From Elusimicrobia bacterium RIFOXYB2_FULL_49_7 (GTDB lineage Bacteria; Fibrobacterota; OXYB2-FULL-49-7), in NCBI GenBank assembly GCA_001800515.1, contig MGVN01000136.1:1-5677 (forward strand): DNA of 5,677 nucleotides. Reading direction: 5' to 3'. Shown piece by piece: positions 1 through 5,677 of the stretch. Each line of letters starts with the position of its first letter. Position 1 is the first letter of the stretch. Position numbers and translations under genes: made by a program. The notes under the pieces were generated by a model, which was not told the DNA's origin, did no database searches, and saw nothing but the letters and a program-made list of their open reading frames with translations.

Positions 1-3000
1 CTTGCCGCATTACCGGCATCATAACCGGCTATTGTTAATAATTTCGTGTTTGCGGCAACAAAATATGATTTTGATTTATCCGCATTAGTGCTGATAAATT
101 TAAGCACGGTAACATTGGAGTGGCCGCCGATGTAGGTGCGCAGCCGCAGGTCTGCCGTCGCATTTCCCCTGTCAGCCGCATTCATCCATCCCGCCACGGT
201 GGCGGCTTCGCCGGTATTTAATCCGGCGTCGGTCAACGACAGCATACGGGTAGTTGATTGCGTGCTTACGCCATAGAATTTGCCCACAATCTGCATGGAT
301 GCCCTGCTAAGAGACAGCGGCCCGCCGTTACTAAGATTGAAGCGTCCCGTAACCACCTCGGTAACTATTGCCATTGACGTTGCCCGTACAGCCGACCTGG
401 TTATGGCGGCGGAATCCCCGCCGAAATCCTGCGTTTCGCTGAATAATCCTATAAGCGACCAGAATTTATCTATGGCATCAATTATAAGGTTTATCCCGCT
501 CATGCTGCCCAGGAAGCTGACAACGCTGTCAATAGTCGCAGCGCTGATGGAAACCAGGCTTTCTGCACTTATACCCAGCGTCGTAGCTATACCCTTGTTC
601 CCGGCAAGATAATCGTTTAGCTTACCCCGGACGTCGCGGGCAATGTTTTCAATGTCGCCGGCTTTATATTCCTTGCCGTCTTTCCATATAGAGCCTGCAT
701 AAACTACATCGGTTATTTCACCGGCTGAATTATAAACGTACGAGGTTGCATAACGGTCATATCTTAATACTTTTCCGTCCTCGCTAATCGTGCCGGTTCT
801 TGTTACGGATTTTTGTTTCCCGTCTACATATACGTAGTCTTCGTAGTAATTATTGTCGGTTACCGTGCCGTTTGTTACTACCTGTCCGGTATATGTAGCC
901 CGGCTGATAACATCGCCGTTGTATTGATAGCTTGTCTTTGAGTCCCTGTAAACAACCGTATCGGTGTTATTGACGGTAATCGTCCCGTTCGTGGTTTTGC
1001 TTACCATCACTTTATTATCATCGTACGCGTAATCGTTGCGATAGTTATTGTAACTGCGTATGGTTTCCTGGCGGGTCTTGTTGTCAATCTCCGTAACGAC
1101 GCCGTTTTCAATGGTGCGCCGCACGGTACCGTCGGCAAAGTATATCGTCCTTGTCGTGGAATTTTGATATTTGGTGGTAACGGAAGACTGTCCCGATACT
1201 TTAGTTATAGTCCCGTTTAATATAGAGGGATTCATCGCCCCGTTATCTTTATTGTATTGCAACGCCTCGCTGTAGTTGTACAGCGTCTGCGTCCGCTTAT
1301 CGTCGTGAGCGACTTCCTCGATTTCGCCCGCGTACGTTTTTGTAACAAGGGTTCCATAGCTGTCATAGGTATACCCGGTAGCATAGTTCTTGTATATCGT
1401 AGCTGACGTCTTGCCGGCGGCTATGTCATGAACCTGCATCCCGCCTCTTCTTACGACAGCCGTCAGCTGCTTGCTGGTGTTGTAGCTGTACGTTTCCCTG
1501 TAATCGTTGATTGTTTTTATGCCATTTTCAGTAATCGAACCGCCGTATTCCACGACGCTGACGGTACCGTCGGAATTATACGTGTTCTTAATCGTATGAT
1601 TATTAAATTGCTTGACGACCTCGCCGCTTTCGCCGGTAACCACGCCGCTTGTAGTAACCGACTTAAGCTTGCCATCGCCGTAATATTCGTTCGCCTCGGC
1701 ATAGTTGTTTACCTGCACCTCGCCGTTCTCGGTAATTTTCCCGGAATAGCGCTTCTCCGTTAACTTACCGTCGGAATCATAAACCGATTCCACCGAATAC
1801 GCATTGTATACCCTGGTAATCTCCCTGCCGTCATTGAATCTGGTTATGGTAGCGCCGTTATTTATAACGCTCTTCGTATTTTGGCCGGCGTTGGAAACGT
1901 ATGTCTCTCTATAACCTATATATTCCGTTTCATCGCCGTTCTCGGTAAGCTTGCCTGAGTAGGCCTTCGCCGTTACTTCACCGGCATCGTTATAGGTGAA
2001 TGTTATGGTGTAATTATAAATTGTGTAATCTTTCCGTGCGCCCGCCTCATTCGTTATTGTCCCACTGTATCGCGTGGACAAATGCCCGCCTGCCGTATCA
2101 TAGGCATAAAGTTCGCGGTATGCCTTATACTCCGTTATCACGCCTCTGCCATCCGTAATCGTTCCGTTGGTGGTAAGCGTCATCAGTTTACCGTCGGCGA
2201 AATATTCATGCCTTTCGGAATAATTATTTATGGATACCTTGTCGTTCTCCGTTGCTTTGCCGGCGTATTGCCTTTCTACTAATTTTCCTTCGGAATCGTA
2301 TACTGATGTTACGGCATAATGCTCGTAGCTCTTCGTATTTGTGGTGCCGTCTCCGGAACGCGTTATTGTGGTGCCGTGGTAGATAACGCTTTTAATGTTT
2401 TGAGCCGGATCGGAAACATATCTCTCCCTATAGCCCACGTACTCGGTTTCAACTCCGTTCTCGGTAAGTTTGCCAGAGTACGCTTTCCCCGCAAGTTCAC
2501 CCGCGGCGTTGTAGGTAAAAGTTATGGTGTAATCGTATATTGAATCGGACCGGCTGCCGTCCGCTTCTTTCGTTATCGTTCCGCTGTATTGAGTGGATAC
2601 ATGGTTACCGTCGGCATCGTATGCATAATGCTCGGAGTATTCATTATATTCGGTAACCTGCGCGCCTTCCGTTATCTTGCCGGTCAGGGATTTATCCAGC
2701 AGGTTGCCTTCCTCGCCGTAGCTGTACGCGGTTTTGTAGTCGTCGTATTTTGTCAATACTGTTTTGTCGGCGGATACCGTGGTAATATCCCCGTTATCGG
2801 TTACCGACTCAAGCCTTCCCCAGGCATCGTATAAAAGATCTTCATGATAGTTATACGTTGCCTTGCCGCCGTCCCCGGTAACATCGCCGCTGAAGGTTTT
2901 CCGGGTAACCATGCCCTTTGCATTATACGTGTATGCCGTAGTAAATCCGTCGTACTGTTTTACAATACCGCCATCCGCCGGCGTCGTTATAGTTCCGTTC

Positions 3001-5677
3001 GCAACCGTCGCCGTCAACCTGCCGGAGTCGTCGTAGGCGTAACTTTCGCCGTACGCATGGGCCTTTTGCACCGTTCCCTCGGTGATAATTCCGGAAAAGC
3101 TTGTCTGATGCAGGCTGCCGTTGCCGTTATACGCATAATTTTTCGCATAATTACCATACACAATGTTACCGGAGTCGTCGGACGATGAGGTGACTGACCC
3201 GTTCGTAGTCTCCGAAATCAGCCTGCCGGCCGCATCATAAGCGAACGCTTCGTGATAGCTCTGCGTCAGTGTATCGTTATTCTGCACGATGGTTCCCGAA
3301 TACACCTTACCGGAGACCCTGCCGTATTCGTCATAAGACTGGGTTATCGTGTAAGCATTGAACCGCCTGGCGGTAACGATGCCCGTAGTGGTATCCGTAG
3401 TGTTCGCATTGCCGCTGCGAACCGTGCTTTGCAACCTGCCCTGAGCATTGTAGCCGTACTGCTCGCTGTAATTGTTGTTCGTCAAAGCGCCGTCTTCCGT
3501 TATGGAACCGGCATATATTTTCTTTGCCACCCTGCCCGAAGCGTCGTATTCAAGAACGGTGGATGAATTATTGTATTCGACGGTTTTCGCGCCTTTTACC
3601 GTGCCGTTTAAAACTATTGACCGCAGGCTGCCGCTGTTTTCATAATAGGTGCGTATTTCGTTATAGTTGTTTATCGAGAGATCACCGTTAACGGTAACAG
3701 ATCCGGTATGCCTGACGCGCGACACGTTACCCATGGCGTTATAATAGTACTGGGAAGCGTAATTATCATAAGTTGTTACGTCTTTGCCGGTTATGCTCCC
3801 GTTCAACACGGTGGAACGCAGGCTGCCGTTGCTGTAATAGTCGCGCTTTTCGTCGTAACTATTGTCTATGATTTCGCCATTTTTAGTTACCACGCCGTCA
3901 TAGGTAAGCTGCTCAATCCTTCCGGACGAATCGTAGCTGTAAGCGGTCGTGTTATTATCGAATACGACAACGTCTTTACCGTTTATGGAACCGTTCTTGG
4001 ACGATGATACTAATTTATCGTCGTCGTATTTAAAATCCTCGTGGTAGTCATATATCGTTAACGCGCCGTTTTCGGTTACATTGCCCGAATAGCTTATCCT
4101 GGTGGCATTCCCGTCGGAATTATAGTTATAATGAAGCGAATAATTAGCGTATTTTCTTAAGATTTCTTCGCCCCCGCCCGCCAGTTCGGTTTCCCCGCCG
4201 GTGATAGTAACCCTCGCCAGTTTACCTTCATTTGTCATCACCGTTTGTTCATTTTTTGCGGACCGGGTGAAAAGCACATGGTTTTCAACAAAAGTACCGT
4301 TGGATATGGACGTCTGGGTAGTCGTTTCGCTTTGGCTGTTGGATTGATAGGTGTAGTTCTTGACGCCGTTGCAGTTAGTCTCTATGCCGTTTATAACTAC
4401 CGAACCGCTCACCGTTTCCCTGACAAGCACTTCCTGGTTGAAATCCTCGTCATGCTTGTACTGCGAGATGAGGCTGTAATTTTTATATTCCACCGCATTA
4501 CCTGCGATGACAACCGTCCCGTTTGTTATAGAATTGTTTTTACCGGAAATCGTTTGCGAATAATTTTCATAGCTGACAATTTCACCGTTGTCGTTCAACG
4601 CCTTGCCGTTGGCAATCGTAGTAACCGTATCCGTACCGCTACCGCGGGTAACCACGGACATTTTCAGCCCGTTCCCGAAATGAGTGTTTACCGAGTATGA
4701 AGCGCTGTCGTCCGGGTCCCTGGTTACCGTCATCAGGTTACCCGCCGTGTCATAATACGCATAAGAGGTAATCGCACCGTCCGAATCTCTTAAAACGTTT
4801 ATTGCGTCAACTTCCTTATTATCGACAAAACCCGTTATTTTAGTAGTCTGGCTGCCGTGGGCTTTATACATGCCTTCAACGTCATTTATAATGACACGCC
4901 CGCTGCCATAAGTGCCTATCTGATCCCCTGAACCGTTAAATATTTTTCCGGCGTAACATGTTCCCATCACTTCGCCGTCGCCAGCGTGAATTGTGCCAAG
5001 GGCGCTACCTGAATAGGCAAGTATCTCACCGTTTAATTCGATAGTACCCTGAGCAAACCCGTTATCGGTAACGATCATGCCGTCCCATTTGCTTACGAAC
5101 TCGTTTTCCGATATCGTCCGTTTTGTACCCTCTTCGGTTACATACGTAACGTTATTGTCCTTTATGCCTGTAACAACCACCTGCTTGCCGTCAAGTGTTA
5201 CGGCCGCTGAACGATTATCCACCGCCTTATCCAGATCTTCCTTGTTACCGAACGATATTTCAAGCCCGTACTTATTCTGTACGTATTCCGTGCTTGCGGT
5301 TCGCACGTCAATGCTATCCTGGGTTATTGTACCCGTAAGTATGCCGGATAACAGTATTTCGGGAACGAGCCCGACGGATTGCTGGGCGCTTGCGGCGGTT
5401 GTGCCAGTGTTTATGCCAAACAACTTTAAAAAGCCTCCTATGGCTGCGTCCATTTTATCTACGGTAGACGCCCATAGCGCAACACTGGTTCTTACTTTGC
5501 TGATAATACTGTTTGCCAATTGTGCGGAAATATTCGTAACTTGCTTAAGCGAAAGCCCCAATGTTGCCGCCATCTCTGCTTTTTTCGTGGCATCAGCGGC
5601 AACAAATGTATTTAACTGCTGTTGCGTGTTTCTGACAACTTCATCCGTATTTATACGGGGCAGAACAACGGCAGGAG
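1..5677 (-). CDS. Internal fragment of a giant YD-like-repeat protein with C39-like domains (open at both ends)
   Basis: One minus-strand frame stays open across the entire window: 1,891 codons, first complete codon at 5675-5673 and last at 5-3. No stop or frameshift was found when every line was translated. The initiating Met and the stop lie outside, so the full length is unknown but exceeds 1,891 residues. The product is rich in Tyr, Thr, Asn, Gly, Ser and Asp. Only two cysteines were seen, at residues 240 and 435. Domain order is helical segment, C39-like domain, Gly-rich beta region, degenerate repeats, about 34 YD-like repeats, second helical segment, second C39-like candidate. Repeat copies differ at many third codon positions while the protein pattern is kept, which argues for a real, selected gene. 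YD-like repeats usually occur in exported or surface proteins (RHS, WapA, teneurins), so an extracytoplasmic location is inferred. No signal peptide can be checked because the N-terminus is missing. The coding call is very secure; the function is not known. Confidence 0.96.
3..410 (-). other. Second C39-like candidate, truncated by the window, residues 1756-1891
   Basis: Residues 1762-1779 (AVRATSMAIVTEVVTGRF) align without gaps to 100-117 (SVGLVPEILLSGILTGTI) of the first C39-like domain. ASMQIVGKFYGV (1792-1803) then parallels ASTEYVQNKYGL (127-138). A Gly-Gly-His followed by a beta strand, GGHSNVTVLKF (1850-1860), could correspond to the G-H-x-VVV histidine strand that is Lys-substituted in the first copy. 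It sits farther downstream because of an insertion rich in Ala, Thr, Gly and Asn (about 1812-1845). No cysteine is present in the visible part. The domain continues past the left edge, so its length and activity cannot be judged. Confidence 0.38.
411..644 (-). other. C-side helical segment, residues 1678-1755
   Basis: The repeat array ends after a last unit containing VYAGSIWKDGKEYKAGDIEN (1658-1677), and the composition then switches to helix-like sequence: RDVRGKLNDYLAG (1680-1692), IATTLGISAESLVSISAATI (1696-1715), SVVSFLGSMSGINLIIDAID (1717-1736), FWSLIGLF (1738-1745). The order and character match residues 16-87 at the other end of the window, so this appears to open the next cassette. 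The stretch 1717-1745 is hydrophobic but holds Asp1733 and Asp1736-Lys1737, so I read it as a buried or amphipathic helix pair rather than a confident membrane span. Confidence 0.58.
1599..2117 (-). repeat. Tandem 173-residue duplication, C-side copy (residues 1187-1359)
   Basis: Second copy of the five-unit block. On the plus strand tcggtaag occurs at 2461 and again at 1942, exactly 519 bases apart. Both copies share an odd third unit in which the usual Y-x-Y-D-x-x-G turn is replaced by R-x-Y-V-S-D/N-P/A-x-Q-N. That shows the block was copied after this change arose. Many differences between the copies are synonymous, for example Tyr and Arg codons in the GYRE stretch, so the duplication is not recent. 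No indel is needed to align the copies over the stretch compared. Confidence 0.82.
2118..2636 (-). repeat. Tandem 173-residue duplication, N-side copy (residues 1014-1186)
   Basis: This five-unit block is repeated immediately downstream in the protein at a fixed offset of 173 codons (519 bp). Matching marks are Y-A-Y-D at 1017-1020 and 1190-1193, YTITFTYNAAGE and YTITFTYNDAGE (Phe at 1053 and 1226), and KAYSGKLTENG in both. By hand count about two thirds of residues match over the first 90 positions from Tyr1047. The borders are approximate because every unit resembles its neighbours. Confidence 0.82.
4140..4775 (-). repeat. Degenerate YD-like repeats, residues 301-512
   Basis: Pieces of the repeat core are visible but spacing is irregular: YYDTAGNLMTVTRD (307-320), FGNGLKMSVVTRGSG (333-347), NDNGEIVSYENYS (361-373), NSITNGTVVIAGNAVEYKNY (381-400), SGSVVINGIE (423-432), SISNGTFVENHV (456-467), NEGKLARVTITGG (481-494). 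The D/N-x-x-G-x-L turn is often missing, while the N-G-T-V/I strand and the N-Y ending persist. The part near 433-475 is Ser/Thr/Gln/Asn-rich and barely matches. These look like older or structurally different units at the N-terminal edge of the array. Cys435 lies in this part. Confidence 0.6.
4776..5063 (-). other. Gly-rich beta region linking the C39-like domain to the repeats, residues 205-300
   Basis: Short strands alternate with Gly/Asn/Asp turns: G-T-I (210-212), NGEILAYSGSALGTIHAG (215-232), MGTCYAGKIFNGSG (237-250), IGTYGSGRVII (253-263). Gly-x-I/Y spacing of about 10-15 residues suggests a small beta-solenoid or beta-sandwich. I do not recognise a family. One of the protein's two visible cysteines, Cys240, lies here. 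YAGKI (241-245) resembles the Y-S/A-G-x-I/V strand of the downstream repeats, so this may be a diverged start of the array. Confidence 0.45.
5064..5399 (-). other. C39-like papain-fold domain, apparently inactive, residues 93-204
   Basis: The end of this segment matches the layout of the second half of C39-like (bacteriocin-processing type) cysteine peptidase domains. A helix ending in NKYGL (133-137) is followed by GKQVVVTGI (163-171), then a short hairpin with VTYV (176-179), then a Ser-x-x-x-Phe and Trp-x-Gly pair, SENEFVSKWDG (189-199). In active members the G-x-VVV strand carries the catalytic His (GHxVVV). Here that place is Lys164, and no cysteine occurs anywhere in residues 1-239. If the family call is right, the domain is a non-catalytic relative that probably binds peptides or plays a structural part. 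The first half, around residues 97-117, is less recognisable. A different papain-like or wholly unrelated alpha/beta fold remains possible. The call rests on pattern memory rather than a profile search. Confidence 0.45.
5400..5639 (-). other. N-side helical segment, residues 13-92
   Basis: This stretch differs sharply from the Tyr/Gly-rich repeats. It is rich in Ala, Leu, Gln, Lys and Val with almost no Tyr, and hydrophobic residues fall at helix-like spacing (LNTFVAADATKKAEMAATLG, then ISAQLANSIISKV and MDAAIGGFLKLFG). It reads as several amphipathic helices rather than membrane spans, because charged residues interrupt each hydrophobic run. Similar elements recur in the same order at residues 1686-1745: LN-x-F/Y-V/L-A, then A-A/T-T-L-G-L/I-S, then a D-containing hydrophobic helix ending in LFG or GLF. 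It leads directly into the C39-like domain and may be that domain's N-terminal helical part. The secondary structure was judged by eye. Confidence 0.6.

Larger units (their letters stand above)
645..4139 (-). repeat. Array of about 34 YD-like repeats, residues 513-1677
   Basis: Each unit follows Y-x-Y-D/N-x-x-G-R/K-L/V, about five polar or basic residues, Y-S/A-G or T/L-N-G, T-I-T, an Asn/Gly/Asp turn, then N-Y. Clear examples are AYSYDSSGRIEQLTYDG (578-594), SYAYDDSGRLTATVANG (878-894) and ESVYDSDGKLTEKRYSG (1296-1312). Units are about 30-40 residues and mostly alternate between two forms. Form A carries Y-S/A-G-x-I-T-E-N-G and ends N-Y-S/H-E. Form B carries T/L-N-G-T-I-T, often a longer loop, and ends Y-x-x-Y-A/K-T. 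The core recalls YD repeats (TIGR01643-type), whose beta-strands wrap into shells in RHS, Tc-toxin and teneurin proteins, but these units are longer than the usual 20-odd residues. I saw no RHS core-closing motif or autoprotease site. Unit count and borders were made by eye. Confidence 0.85.

Noticed and set aside
436..530. Hydrophobic stretch at residues 1717-1745 as a transmembrane span.
   Set aside because: It is interrupted by Asp1733, Asp1736 and Lys1737, and it parallels the amphipathic helices at residues 70-87. A soluble helical role is more likely.
1517..1702. A 61-codon minus-strand open frame in a different reading frame.
   Set aside because: It overlaps the main frame inside the repeat array, where the main frame encodes clear repeat units. 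It is a chance frame.
1599..2636. DNA repeats that could suggest a CRISPR array or a mobile-element repeat.
   Set aside because: Repetition follows the protein unit in frame, with synonymous differences and no constant-length spacers, so it is coding repetition.
645..4139. RHS polymorphic toxin with a C-terminal toxin tip.
   Set aside because: The units resemble YD repeats, but no RHS core-closing motif, autoprotease site or toxin domain follows the array. A second helical and C39-like module follows instead.
280..4700. Plus-strand open frames of about 66-151 codons, for example 4245-4700, 2844-3188, 1428-1763 and 280-612.
   Set aside because: All lie antisense to the continuous minus-strand frame. 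Their translations show no recognisable domain, and they follow from the biased, repeated codons of the real gene.
1..5677. Promoters, ribosome binding sites, terminators or RNA genes.
   Set aside because: The window is entirely inside a coding frame, with no gene start, end or intergenic space where such a site would be supported.

Overview
The whole 5,677-base window lies inside one protein-coding gene on the minus strand. Reading the reverse complement with codons at positions 3m..3m+2 gives 1,891 sense codons (5675 down to 3) with no stop and no frame break. Neither the true start nor the stop is in the window, so this is an internal piece of a very large protein. There is no intergenic DNA, RNA gene, promoter, terminator, insertion sequence or CRISPR array. 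Residue numbers below are local: residue 1 is the codon at 5675-5673, and residue r ends at base 5676-3r.

The layout runs from the N-terminal side (right end of the window) to the C-terminal side (left end). Residues 13-92 are a helical segment. Residues 93-204 are a domain resembling the C39-like papain-fold peptidase family, but with no catalytic cysteine or histidine visible. Residues 205-300 are Gly-rich and apparently beta. Residues 301-512 hold degenerate repeats. Residues 513-1677 form an array of about 34 units of roughly 30-40 residues, built on a Y-x-Y-D/N-x-x-G-R/K-L core that recalls the YD repeats of RHS, WapA and teneurin proteins. Residues 1678-1755 are a second helical segment, and residues 1756-1891 begin a second C39-like candidate that runs off the left edge. 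The helical plus C39-like segments at the two ends appear to be paralogous, about 1,665 residues apart. The protein therefore looks like a tandem of cassettes, each made of a helical segment, a C39-like domain and a long YD-like array. Inside the array, a 173-residue (519-bp) five-unit block is itself duplicated in tandem.

The sequence suggests an uncultivated bacterium with very large repetitive, probably exported proteins. Isoleucine is often encoded by ATA, AGG/AGA arginine codons are common, and GC content looks moderate (judged by eye). Such giant repetitive genes are known from Omnitrophota and similar candidate phyla, but assigning the window to such a lineage is a guess from style, not from a marker gene. 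Function is unknown. A surface, adhesion or prey/host-contact role is only an inference from the repeat type and size.
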